DNA of 64,000 nt from Winogradskyella pacifica (GTDB lineage Bacteria > Bacteroidota > Bacteroidia > Flavobacteriales > Flavobacteriaceae), in NCBI RefSeq assembly GCF_013403915.1, contig NZ_JABFDI010000018.1:21249-85248 (forward strand), in the 5' to 3' direction. Positions 8,556 through 17,289 of this stretch are shown in pieces (position 1 is the stretch's first letter; the number at the start of each line of letters is the position of its first letter). Under the pieces are notes generated by a model. That model ran no database searches. It had not been told where the DNA came from and saw nothing but the letters and a program-made list of their open reading frames with translations. The position numbers and the translations under genes are program-made.

Positions 8556-10976
8556 ATGGAGTCAATGATGATTTATATGCCAATAGCTTTGGCACTTTTG
8601 GGCTTAATTTACATGCTAATAAAGCAATCTTGGGTTATGAAACAAGATGCTGGAGATGGCAAAATGAAAGAAATTTCAGATCATATATACGAAGGAGCCC
8701 TCGCCTTCTTAAATGCCGAGTATAAACTACTCGCTATTTTTGTAATTATTGTAAGTATACTTCTTGCTATTGTTTCATTTATAGTACCAACAACGCATTG
8801 GCTTATCGTAATTGCTTTTATTTTCGGAGCTGTATTTTCTGCATTCGCTGGAAACATCGGAATGAAAATAGCCACTAAAACAAATGTTAGAACAACACAA
8901 GCCGCTCGTACAAGTTTACCAAATGCACTAAAAGTATCTTTTGGTGGTGGAACTGTAATGGGATTAGGTGTTGCTGGCCTTGCCGTTTTAGGATTAACAG
9001 CATTTTTCATATTCTTCTTTTGGTTCTTTATGGGAAGTGAATGGACAAACACAATGGACATGACCATCGTATTAGAAACTCTTGCTGGTTTCTCTCTTGG
9101 TGCAGAATCAATCGCATTATTCGCTAGAGTTGGTGGAGGTATTTATACTAAAGCTGCCGATGTTGGTGCTGATTTAGTAGGTAAAGTTGAAGCTGGTATT
9201 CCAGAAGATGATCCACGTAATCCTGCTACAATTGCAGATAACGTAGGTGATAATGTAGGTGATGTTGCAGGTATGGGAGCCGATTTATTTGGATCTTATG
9301 TGGCGACCGTTTTAGCTGCAATGGTTCTTGGTAACTATGTGATTAAAGATATGGGTGGCTCAATCTCTGATGCTTTTGGAGGAATTGGACCAATCCTTTT
9401 ACCAATGTCAATTGCTGGTGTAGGAATTATTATTTCTATCATCGGAACCATGTTAGTGAAAATAAAAAGTAATGACGCTAAAGAAGCTCAGGTTATGGGA
9501 GCTTTAAATATTGGAAACTGGACGTCTATCATCTTAGTAGCTGCTGCATGTTTCGGATTAGTAACTTGGATGCTACCAGAAACGATGCAAATGAATTTCT
9601 TTGGTGAAGGTTTACAAGAGATTTCTTCAATGCGAGTGTTCTATGCGACCTTAGTAGGTTTAGTCGTAGGAGCTGTTATTTCTTCTGTAACGGAATATTA
9701 CACAGGGTTAGGTAAAAAACCAATTTTAAATATTGTACAACAATCAAGTACTGGAGCAGGAACGAACATTATAGCAGGTTTAGCGACAGGTATGATTTCT
9801 ACATTCCCATCAGTATTATTATTTGCTGGAGCTATTTGGGCATCGTATGCATTTGCAGGATTCTATGGAGTTGCTTTAGCGGCTTCTGCAATGATGGCAA
9901 CTACAGCTATGCAATTAGCGATTGATGCTTTTGGACCAATATCTGATAACGCAGGTGGAATTGCTGAAATGAGCGAACAAGAGCCTATCGTTAGAGAACG
10001 TACAGACATATTAGATTCAGTTGGTAATACAACAGCTGCAACAGGAAAAGGTTTTGCTATCGCTTCTGCGGCATTAACATCATTAGCCTTATTTGCTGCT
10101 TACGTTACGTTTACAGGAATTGATGGAATTAATATCTTTAAAGCACCAGTTTTAGCGATGTTATTTGTTGGTGGTATGGTGCCAGTAGTATTCTCTGCTT
10201 TAGCAATGAATGCTGTAGGAAAAGCAGCTATGGAAATGGTTGAGGAAGTACGTCGTCAGTTTAGAGATATTCCAGGTATTATGGAAGGTACAGGAAAACC
10301 AGAATACGATAAGTGTGTGGCGATTTCTACGGAAGCGTCTTTAAAAGAAATGATGTTACCAGGTTTATTAACTATAGGTTTCCCATTAGCAATTGCTTTT
10401 ATTCCTATGATTTTCGGAATGGATCCTTTAGCTATCGCAGAAATGTTAGGTGGTTATATGGCTGGTGTTACGGTTTCAGGTGTGCTTTGGGCAATCTTCC
10501 AAAACAATGCTGGTGGAGCATGGGATAATGCTAAAAAATCTTTTGAAGCTGGAGTTGAAATTAATGGTGAAATGACATTTAAAGGTTCTGAAGCTCACAA
10601 AGCTGCAGTAACTGGAGATACTGTTGGAGATCCTTTTAAAGATACATCTGGACCTTCAATGAACATCTTAATTAAGTTAACCTGTCTAATTGGTTTAGTC
10701 ATTGCCCCTATTTTAGGTGGACATGCTGATGAAACTGGTTTAGCAAATAATGACACAAACTTTTCTATTGAAATGACTGTTGACTCTAAAGATTTAGCTA
10801 AAGCCACCGTTAATTATTCCACCATTAAAGAAGGAAAGAAAACATCTGAAGTTATTATTTTCGAAGGCACACAGGTCGAAGTTGAAAAAGAATTAAATGC
10901 ATTTGAAGCATCGCTTACAAACGAAGCTGGTGACGTTATAAAAGTTATTGAAAAAGTAGATATTTCTAAAAGTTAA
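8556..10976 (+). CDS. hppA: Membrane-bound K+-dependent pyrophosphatase (Na+ or H+ pump)
   Basis: The protein couples pyrophosphate hydrolysis to cation export across the inner membrane. It has 806 residues and about 16 hydrophobic segments. The pyrophosphate-binding region is complete: [18 protein letters not shown], then [20 protein letters not shown], with the conserved acidic residues, and the matching C-terminal loop. [10 protein letters not shown] has Ala and Gly at the positions that mark K+-dependent enzymes (Lys and Thr in K+-independent ones), which fits a Na+-pumping or Na+/H+-pumping type common in marine Bacteroidota. The last 65 or so residues form a hydrophilic extension (from about 740, after APILGGH) beyond the core. 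Which ion is pumped cannot be decided from motifs alone. Confidence 0.94.
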   Translation: MESMMIYMPIALALLGLIYMLIKQSWVMKQDAGDGKMKEISDHIYEGALAFLNAEYKLLAIFVIIVSILLAIVSFIVPTTHWLIVIAFIFGAVFSAFAGNIGMKIATKTNVRTTQAARTSLPNALKVSFGGGTVMGLGVAGLAVLGLTAFFIFFFWFFMGSEWTNTMDMTIVLETLAGFSLGAESIALFARVGGGIYTKAADVGADLVGKVEAGIPEDDPRNPATIADNVGDNVGDVAGMGADLFGSYVATVLAAMVLGNYVIKDMGGSISDAFGGIGPILLPMSIAGVGIIISIIGTMLVKIKSNDAKEAQVMGALNIGNWTSIILVAAACFGLVTWMLPETMQMNFFGEGLQEISSMRVFYATLVGLVVGAVISSVTEYYTGLGKKPILNIVQQSSTGAGTNIIAGLATGMISTFPSVLLFAGAIWASYAFAGFYGVALAASAMMATTAMQLAIDAFGPISDNAGGIAEMSEQEPIVRERTDILDSVGNTTAATGKGFAIASAALTSLALFAAYVTFTGIDGINIFKAPVLAMLFVGGMVPVVFSALAMNAVGKAAMEMVEEVRRQFRDIPGIMEGTGKPEYDKCVAISTEASLKEMMLPGLLTIGFPLAIAFIPMIFGMDPLAIAEMLGGYMAGVTVSGVLWAIFQNNAGGAWDNAKKSFEAGVEINGEMTFKGSEAHKAAVTGDTVGDPFKDTSGPSMNILIKLTCLIGLVIAPILGGHADETGLANNDTNFSIEMTVDSKDLAKATVNYSTIKEGKKTSEVIIFEGTQVEVEKELNAFEASLTNEAGDVIKVIEKVDISKS

Positions 10977-10998
10977 ATTTTACAAATACACGTATTTA

Positions 10999-11040
10999 AA
11001 AACCCTCAACATGATTAAAAATGTTGAGGGTTTTATTTTT
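10999..11040 (+). terminator. Terminator after hppA
   Basis: AACCCTCAACAT and ATGTTGAGGGTT form a 12-bp or longer stem with an 8-nt loop and a following TTTTATTTTTTT tail. Confidence 0.92.
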
Positions 11041-11080
11041 TTAGAGACATAGATCATATAGAAAGAATCTAAAATTCTGA

Positions 11081-11098
11081 GAGACCACTTGGGGTCTC
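11081..11098. repeat. Short hairpin GAGACC/GGTCTC
   Basis: A 6-bp perfect inverted repeat with a 6-nt spacer lies between the two terminators of convergent genes. No function is evident. Confidence 0.3.
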
Positions 11099-11109
11099 AA
11101 TACATAAAC

Positions 11110-11147
11110 AAAAAAGCCTCACATTTTGTTTTAAAATGTGAGGTTTT
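11110..11147 (-). terminator. Terminator of the outer-membrane barrel gene
   Basis: CCTCACATTTT pairs with AAAATGTGAGG; in the minus direction it ends in GGCTTTTTTG. It closes the GLPGLI/outer-membrane protein operon. Confidence 0.85.
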
Positions 11148-11164
11148 ATTATTACAATTATATT

Positions 11165-13891
11165 CTATAAGGTGTACGTCAACCTAAATGTAATCAATCT
11201 TGGTAGAATAAATGTTTCTGAACTATATACAGAAATATTATTAGACCCATTATTAACTTCAGAATCTATATTCAATAAGTTGGTGGCTCTAAGTTGGTAT
11301 TCCCATTTAGCATCTTGATCTTTTCTATACGCTAAACTCCCATTCCATGTTTGATACGATTGTGTATCGCTAACATTACTACTTTGACTTGTGTATGAAT
11401 AATCCGTTCTAAACGTTAAAGCCTTCCAGATGTAAGCGTCAAATTCTACAGAAGGAGCATTAGTGGTAAACTGCGTATCATTGTCTCCTTGCTTTGTATC
11501 TGAAACGCTATATCTATACTTTAAAGTTACGTTTGGCGCCTCTCTAAAGTTAGTACTTAATTCTGGCGTATATGTCTGAGAAAACGTCTCATTTACAGAT
11601 CTAACGTCTTGTACAAATTGATTACTCTTGCTATAATTAAGACCAACACGCATACTGGCCCTTAACTTACCAAAAGTACGTTGTATACGTCCACTCGCCG
11701 ACACACTCTCATCCGCAAAATTTGAATTGAAATACGTATTGGTTCTGATCACATTATCAAAATTAGTAAGTGATCTTATTTGATCGATATTCTTGTTATA
11801 ATTAATAAACGCAAATATATTAGTGTAATTAAACAAGTTAAAACTAAAGTAACGTAAGTTTAAGTTATGCGATAATGAATTCTGTAAGTTTGGTTCACCA
11901 TATTGCACACTGTTATAATTATTTAAAACCAAACCTTCAGCTAAACTAGTAACATCCGTAAATGAGTTTTGCATGTTATAACGGAACGTTAAACTCTCGC
12001 TCTTTTTAAATTGAATTTGCGTTTCAAAATCTGGTAATATTCTAAAGAAGTTATCTTCATAAGTTTCACCAAACTGTGTGTTTTTGTTCCCGTAAGCGTG
12101 AACTGAGAACCCAGGTGTAATTGTAAATTTCCCTGTTTTCAATCTGTAATGAAATCCAAGATAAATATCGCTAAAATTATATTCTGTATCGTTTTCATTT
12201 CTTAGCAAGTCACCTTCTTTATTAGTTAAGTTTGCTGTAGGGTCAAAAAATGAGCCGTCATCTAAAAACTGAAAAATGTTAGAGTTGAATTTCTGATTAC
12301 TCAAAATAGTACCTAAGGTAAAATTGATATTACTCTTAGAGTTTAAGATATTATAATAATCTAATTTAGCATCTAACTGGTTAGATTTAATACGGCGTTC
12401 TTGATTAAGATCATAATTAGCCTGACTTGTATTTAAACCTAAACTGTTTGCTGTAGTTTCAAAAGCACCTTCATCTTTTAATCCAATTACATTGTAAAAA
12501 GGATCTTCATCTTTAATTAAATGCTGCGCTTCAAAAGCAAAAATATTCTTCTCATTTAGCGTGTAATAATAATTCACATTTTGATTAATACTAAATGGTT
12601 TTGCTTCATTCAACTCATTGGTATTTCCAACTACAGTAGAAAATTCATTTTGCATTTCAGAATCGCTAGAAATACGACCCAAAACATCATAGTTTAATTG
12701 GTTATTAGCATTTGGCTTATAGCTCGCACTTAATTTTGCTAAACCTTGGTTGGTAGCTTCTCTTCCTGTTTGTACTGTTTCTTCATCAGGAATTCCTAAT
12801 TCTGGATTTGTATAACGCACAAAACTTTCTTGTCTCGTTTTTAAACGGTTTGCATTATAAATTAAAAATCCACTAAGATCTAAGGCTTCGTTTGGAGAAT
12901 AACTAAAGTTCATAGCTCCTAATTTAGATTCTATCGTTTGTGCATCTCCAAGATTTGTTAAGCCACTTAATCCATTATCTCCAAGGTTAATACTTGTTCC
13001 ACTACTAGAACTCGGACTTCTAAAACCACCACCGAAATTACGAATATCACGGCCTGTTAATGCGACTTCTCCTATATTATTGATATCACCAATAACATTA
13101 ATACTGTATTTAGGACTGTAGTAAAATAGTTTTGGTTGTACGAGATACAAATTATCGTTTGGTGATGGCGCAACACCTCCACCAGCTGTAACATCCCCAA
13201 ACCAGAAATTTTCTTTTCCTTCTTTCAATTTAATATTAATAGCAACGTTGTCTTGGTTATTTTGAACGCCACTTAATTGACCTACCTCAGCGTAATTACG
13301 TAAGACTTGAATTTTATCTACCGCATTTGAAGGAATATTTTTAGTTGCTAGTTTTGAGTCTCCATCAAAGAAATCTTTACCATTTACCATCAGCTTGGTG
13401 ACCTCTTTACCTTCTACTTCAATTTTTCCTTCAGCTGTAATTTCTACACCAGGTAATTTTTTTAAGACGTCTTCAAGCTTCCGCTCTGTACCATTCTTAA
13501 AGGAATCTGCATTATAAATTAAGGTATCTCCTTTAATTGTTACAGGCATATCATACGTCAACTCAACAGCATCGAGCATATTATCAGAATACAAATTAAA
13601 GTTTTTTGTAAGATCAACTTCTTTTGTTTCTACAGTTTCATCCACCGATTTTAAACCGATATAACTCACTTGAATATTGTACATTCCATTTTTACCCAGT
13701 GAAATCACATATTTCCCACTAGCATCAGTAATGGCATAAGATTCTAATGTATTAGATTCTTTATTAATGGCAATAATATTGGCCAATTCTAAAGGAGAGC
13801 CGATGCTATCTTTTACAATACCTGTCAATTTAATTTGAGCAAAAGAACTCATAACTACTAAAGTAAATAGCAGCGCTAAAATATTTTTCAT
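11165..13891 (-). CDS. TonB-dependent-receptor-like outer-membrane beta-barrel protein
   Basis: This 908-residue protein has a signal peptide (1-18, SSFAQ), a carboxypeptidase-regulatory-like domain (about 20-100), a plug-like segment (about 105-220, with KLEDVLKKLPGVEITAEGKIEVEGKEVTKLMVNG split over two short motifs) and a long barrel. It matches the 'outer membrane beta-barrel protein' group often found with GLPGLI proteins. A clear TonB box is not visible. It is the last gene of a minus-strand cluster with three GLPGLI paralogues and a small exported protein, divergent from a sensor kinase and response regulator, so it probably belongs to the same envelope response. Its substrate is unknown. 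Confidence 0.85.
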   Translation of the reverse strand: MKNILALLFTLVVMSSFAQIKLTGIVKDSIGSPLELANIIAINKESNTLESYAITDASGKYVISLGKNGMYNIQVSYIGLKSVDETVETKEVDLTKNFNLYSDNMLDAVELTYDMPVTIKGDTLIYNADSFKNGTERKLEDVLKKLPGVEITAEGKIEVEGKEVTKLMVNGKDFFDGDSKLATKNIPSNAVDKIQVLRNYAEVGQLSGVQNNQDNVAINIKLKEGKENFWFGDVTAGGGVAPSPNDNLYLVQPKLFYYSPKYSINVIGDINNIGEVALTGRDIRNFGGGFRSPSSSSGTSINLGDNGLSGLTNLGDAQTIESKLGAMNFSYSPNEALDLSGFLIYNANRLKTRQESFVRYTNPELGIPDEETVQTGREATNQGLAKLSASYKPNANNQLNYDVLGRISSDSEMQNEFSTVVGNTNELNEAKPFSINQNVNYYYTLNEKNIFAFEAQHLIKDEDPFYNVIGLKDEGAFETTANSLGLNTSQANYDLNQERRIKSNQLDAKLDYYNILNSKSNINFTLGTILSNQKFNSNIFQFLDDGSFFDPTANLTNKEGDLLRNENDTEYNFSDIYLGFHYRLKTGKFTITPGFSVHAYGNKNTQFGETYEDNFFRILPDFETQIQFKKSESLTFRYNMQNSFTDVTSLAEGLVLNNYNSVQYGEPNLQNSLSHNLNLRYFSFNLFNYTNIFAFINYNKNIDQIRSLTNFDNVIRTNTYFNSNFADESVSASGRIQRTFGKLRASMRVGLNYSKSNQFVQDVRSVNETFSQTYTPELSTNFREAPNVTLKYRYSVSDTKQGDNDTQFTTNAPSVEFDAYIWKALTFRTDYSYTSQSSNVSDTQSYQTWNGSLAYRKDQDAKWEYQLRATNLLNIDSEVNNGSNNISVYSSETFILPRLITFRLTYTL

Positions 13892-13967
13892 ATAAATAAT
13901 GTCTTTGGTTGGTAAGTGAGAACGTAGTTTATACGCTTTGCCTCATTAGAGTTTAATTATAATATGC

Positions 13968-14840
13968 TTAGTTTCTTCCGCGTCCGCCGCCTCTACCGTT
14001 ACGTCCACCATACATTTCGCGCATTTCTTCCATTTTCTTTGTAGTGATATCAGTGTACTCTGCTTGGGTAACTTCTTGTCCTTTTTTAGGCTTATCAATA
14101 GACTCCTTTTCTCTTGGGTTTAATACAATCTTAGTACAAAGTATGGTTGTACGATCTGCATTTATTTCTAATATTAATCCTGGTAAACCCCAGTAATCAT
14201 CTGGACCTTGGTTTACAGGAATCTGTGGAGTGTACCAAGCTACAACTTCAATTGTTTTTGGTGCCTTAGGCTCATTTGAGTCTGTAGAATCTTTAGCTTT
14301 TTCTTCGTTATTTTGATTTCTCCCTCTTGGTCCTCTAAAACTACTAAAGTCAACCCCACTAGGAACGACAGTTGCTGTAGCTTTAAAACAGGTATATTGA
14401 CCAATTAATTTGGTTTCCGTACCCATTTTCCATTCTAAATCTTTTAATTCATCTTTAACTAAAAACTGCTTCCCAAAAAACTCCTGATCTTGGATAACTT
14501 CTTTTGTTTGAACATTTTTATATTTTGGACCTCCGGTTAAACTTGCACCAAAGCCACCTCTTCGACCGCTTCCACCTGGTGCTGCTAACTTTTCTTCTTC
14601 CTTATAAATAGACTCTGATTTTGTAAACGTTAGTGTGTACTCCTTCTCTAAAAAGCTCTTCATACGTTCTTCAAATTGCTTTTTTCGCTCCGCACTCATG
14701 TCTTGTCCGCCAAATTGATCGAGATCCATGGTCGTTTTCGATATGTAGTAAGCTTTGCCTTGAAAATCTTGAGCAAACAAATTAGAACTGGCAAAAAACA
14801 CAGTTAAGAGTAATGCAATTTTTAATGGTAATTTCTTCAT
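13968..14840 (-). CDS. GLPGLI family protein (paralogue 1)
   Basis: This exported protein has 290 residues with a signal peptide (1-23, SNLFAQ). The family-naming motif occurs as YWGLPGLILEINADRTTILCTKI (about residues 215-237), after WYTPQIPVNQGP. The family is confined to Bacteroidota and has no established function. The C-terminus is unusual: after the core it ends MYGGRNGRGGGRGRN, a Gly/Arg-rich tail, and an internal GGSGRRGGFG stretch is also present. Two more paralogues lie directly upstream. GTTAA repeats at 14915, 14930 and 14941 upstream of this gene resemble the operator of the neighbouring two-component system. Confidence 0.85.
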   Translation of the reverse strand: MKKLPLKIALLLTVFFASSNLFAQDFQGKAYYISKTTMDLDQFGGQDMSAERKKQFEERMKSFLEKEYTLTFTKSESIYKEEEKLAAPGGSGRRGGFGASLTGGPKYKNVQTKEVIQDQEFFGKQFLVKDELKDLEWKMGTETKLIGQYTCFKATATVVPSGVDFSSFRGPRGRNQNNEEKAKDSTDSNEPKAPKTIEVVAWYTPQIPVNQGPDDYWGLPGLILEINADRTTILCTKIVLNPREKESIDKPKKGQEVTQAEYTDITTKKMEEMREMYGGRNGRGGGRGRN

Positions 14841-14956
14841 TTTAAATAGTCTAGTTAAATATTATAACAAATTATGTTAATCTTACTTCCATAAGACTCC
14901 ACAATTGAAGAAAAGTTAAGTCCAGGTTTGTTAAACTTGTGTTAAGAAAACTAATA

Positions 14957-15784
14957 TTATCTGCGTCCTCCTCTATTGGCTCTAAACTCTTTCATTTTTT
15001 CACTAATAATATGCTGATACTCCTGCTTTGTTACTATTGTTCCTTTATCGGAAGCTTTAATTTCAACCTTATCCTTAGGATTCAATACTATTTTAGAACA
15101 TAACATGGTTGTATTTCCTGCACTAACTTCTAAAATTAATCCTGGAAGACCCCAATATTCTAATGGACCATGCCCAACAGGAATTTGAGGAGTATACCAA
15201 GCCTCAACAGCTGTCATTGGAGTTTCTTTTTCGGTATCACCATCTAAGTCGTCGTTTAATGTGTTCCAAGAAAAATTATACCAAGCTAGCTCATTAGTCG
15301 GAATTGATGCGGTAGCTTTAAAACATGTATAGTTTCCTATCTGTTTTGTTTCTTTTTCCATTAACCATTCAATAGGCTGCAAGCTATCTTTTACTAAAAA
15401 GTTTTTTCCATAGAATTCTTGATTCTGAACTTGTGAATTTGTTTTTACATTTTTATATTGGTGACCAGGTGTAAAGTTTTTCCCCCAAGAATCCGTTGCT
15501 CCAGACATCGCATCCAATTGTTCTTCTTCTTCAAAAAATGACGCTTCTCTATTGAAAGTTAAAACATAGTTTTTTTGCAATCTATTTTTCATTCGGGCTT
15601 CAATCTCCTTTTTCTGACCTTCGCTTAGGCGCGCGCCCCATGTTCCTAAATCCATTTTAGCTTTTGAGAAGTAGTAGGCTTTACCTTGAAAGTCTTGTAT
15701 ATCTTCATCTCCATCTATAGTAAAACCATTTGATAAACCGATGGTAAGGAAAATTACACTGAATTTTAATAGAATTGATTTCAT
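14957..15784 (-). CDS. GLPGLI family protein (paralogue 2)
   Basis: This exported protein has 275 residues with a signal peptide (about 1-21). It carries the same ordered blocks as its neighbours: DFQGKAYYFSKAKMDL at the N-terminus, LTFNREASFFEEEEQLD, KNFLVKDSLQPIEWLMEKETKQIGNYTCFKA (read as three short blocks) and WGLPGLILEVSAGNTTMLCSKIVLNPKD. It ends in NRGGRR, again basic. Function is unknown. A 9-bp inverted repeat upstream (15806-15837) contains GTTAAAC-type sequences and could be a regulatory site or hairpin. Confidence 0.85.
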   Translation of the reverse strand: MKSILLKFSVIFLTIGLSNGFTIDGDEDIQDFQGKAYYFSKAKMDLGTWGARLSEGQKKEIEARMKNRLQKNYVLTFNREASFFEEEEQLDAMSGATDSWGKNFTPGHQYKNVKTNSQVQNQEFYGKNFLVKDSLQPIEWLMEKETKQIGNYTCFKATASIPTNELAWYNFSWNTLNDDLDGDTEKETPMTAVEAWYTPQIPVGHGPLEYWGLPGLILEVSAGNTTMLCSKIVLNPKDKVEIKASDKGTIVTKQEYQHIISEKMKEFRANRGGRR

Positions 15785-15805
15785 AATAAATTAAGTTTAC
15801 TTATT

Positions 15806-15837
15806 TTGTTTAACAAATATATAATTATGTTAAACAA
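15806..15837. promoter_or_regulatory. Inverted repeat upstream of GLPGLI paralogue 2
   Basis: TTGTTTAAC (15806-15814) and GTTAAACAA (15829-15837) are perfect inverted copies separated by 14 bp. Their cores resemble the GTTAAC repeats next to the sensor kinase gene, so they may bind the same response regulator. A simple hairpin is the alternative. Confidence 0.4.
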
Positions 15838-15921
15838 TTTGTTTCAATTTACCACAAAATTAACAGTGTATTTAAGATATCCGCATCAGCCTAATGTTTT
15901 GAATTTAAACCCATAAGCATA

Positions 15922-16773
15922 CTACCCACCAATATGTATCTCAATGGCCTCACCACTCTTACCACCTTTTCTGGGTGCGTAGCGCTCCATCATTTCTTTG
16001 GTTTTCTTATCCATAATATCATCATATTCTTTCTGGTTCACTTCTTTTCCTTTCGTTGGTTCTTCAATCTCAATTTTGTCCTCAGGATTAATGACAATTT
16101 TACTGCAAATAACCGTTAGTTTTCCATCGTGTATCTCTAAAATTAAACCAGGAAGGCCTTGGTATTTTGCAGGACCATTACTCACAGGAATTTGAGGGGT
16201 GTACCAAGCAGTAATAATACGTTCTTCCATTTCGGGTTCTTTTTCCTCTTCATTGTCATCATCTATACTTGAAATGTTACTAAAATTCATATTAACTTTA
16301 GGCACTTGTTTTGTATACGTTGCTTTAAAACACATGTATTCACCAATGTGTCTGGTGTCGGATTCTAATTGCCATTCTATTGCAGAAATAGAGTCTTTTA
16401 TCAGAAATTTTTTTCCCATTGTCTCTTTTTGGTCAACATAAGTTTTATTTTGTACATTTTTATAAAACACATCAGAGCCACCCCCACCAAAAGACATCTG
16501 AAAACCTCCTCCAACTTGTGGCTTATCTAATTCTTCCTCTTGTTTATATAATGACGCACTTTTATCAAAAGTTAAGATATATGTTTTTTGAAACTGCTTT
16601 TTCATCATTTCCATCATTTGCTTTTGCATCGCATCATTCATTTTGGTACTATCCATTTTTATATCAAAATCGCGATGGGTTCTGTAAGTTGCTACACCTT
16701 GAAAATCTTGTGCGTTAACAGATGAAACGACTCCTATTAATATCAAAATTAGAATTCTAGTTATTGTTGTCAT
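15922..16773 (-). CDS. GLPGLI family protein (paralogue 3)
   Basis: This exported protein has 283 residues with a signal peptide (1-21, SSVNAQ). Family blocks are DFQGVATYRTHRDFDIKMD, LTFDKSASLYKQEEELD, IGEYMCFKATY, WYTPQIPVSNGPAKYQGLP and GLILEIHDGKLTVICSKIVI. Its start codon overlaps the stop of the upstream small gene (TAATG), so the two are translationally coupled. It is the first of three tandem paralogues that differ mainly in the central insert and C-terminal tail. Function is unknown. Confidence 0.85.
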   Translation of the reverse strand: MTTITRILILILIGVVSSVNAQDFQGVATYRTHRDFDIKMDSTKMNDAMQKQMMEMMKKQFQKTYILTFDKSASLYKQEEELDKPQVGGGFQMSFGGGGSDVFYKNVQNKTYVDQKETMGKKFLIKDSISAIEWQLESDTRHIGEYMCFKATYTKQVPKVNMNFSNISSIDDDNEEEKEPEMEERIITAWYTPQIPVSNGPAKYQGLPGLILEIHDGKLTVICSKIVINPEDKIEIEEPTKGKEVNQKEYDDIMDKKTKEMMERYAPRKGGKSGEAIEIHIGG

Positions 16774-17165
16774 TATTTTCTATTTTTTAAATTATAAAAT
16801 TTCAATGCTGTAGCTTTCATTTTTTCAATATTCTTTAGAAATTTTGATTTTTCATTTGCCCTTCCTAAAACAGTATAAGTCATGCTACCTTTTAAATTAT
16901 CCTTACCCTCTGAAAAGCTACAGTTTAAGGTAAAACTTAATTCTTCATTGCTATCCATCATTTTAAATAATTCATCTAAATCTTCCGCTTTAAAAGTGGA
17001 TTCTAGTTCTTCAGGAGAATCAATGGTAACCTCAATACTAAACGTATCAACTTTTACTGATTCTTCCTCAACTTTAGACTGACTAAATCCAACAACAGAA
17101 ATTAACATCACTAAACAAGTCAACACTTTTTTTAGACTAAAACAGTCACGCATCTTTGATTTCAT
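16773..17165 (-). CDS. Small exported protein at the head of the GLPGLI operon
   Basis: The product has 130 residues. It has a signal-peptide-like hydrophobic segment (about 13-28, ending VGFSQ) and an acidic mature part with a SPEELESTFKAEDLDELFKM helix and a beta-rich LSFTLNCSFSEG region. An internal ATG (residue 5) is an alternative start. I recognise no family. It is first in the operon and its stop codon overlaps the start of GLPGLI paralogue 3. It is transcribed divergently from the sensor kinase gene across a region with GTTAAC repeats, so it is probably a regulated envelope protein. Confidence 0.7.
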   Translation of the reverse strand: MKSKMRDCFSLKKVLTCLVMLISVVGFSQSKVEEESVKVDTFSIEVTIDSPEELESTFKAEDLDELFKMMDSNEELSFTLNCSFSEGKDNLKGSMTYTVLGRANEKSKFLKNIEKMKATALKFYNLKNRK

Positions 17166-17223
17166 TTTTTATGGTTTTATGATTAATACCTTACAAATAT
17201 CTCAACACCAATTGATTTTTTAG

Positions 17224-17265
17224 GTTAACTAGTGTTAACGTGTGTTAACCGATAACCTATATTTG
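17224..17265. promoter_or_regulatory. Triple GTTAAC direct repeat and sensor-kinase promoter
   Basis: GTTAAC occurs at 17224, 17234 and 17244, exactly 10 bp apart, and is followed by a perfect -7 element TATATTTG at 17258-17265. Tandem repeats with one-turn spacing are typical of binding sites of OmpR-family response regulators. The repeats lie between the divergent promoters of the GLPGLI operon and the kinase/regulator operon, so autoregulation and control of the GLPGLI genes by the adjacent response regulator is the likely reading. Confidence 0.65.
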
Positions 17266-17289
17266 ATAATAACTTTATACATTTGAAAC

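Noticed and set aside
16199..16718. Plus-strand ORFs opposite the GLPGLI genes
   Set aside because: They lie wholly within well-supported minus-strand coding regions and have no family features.
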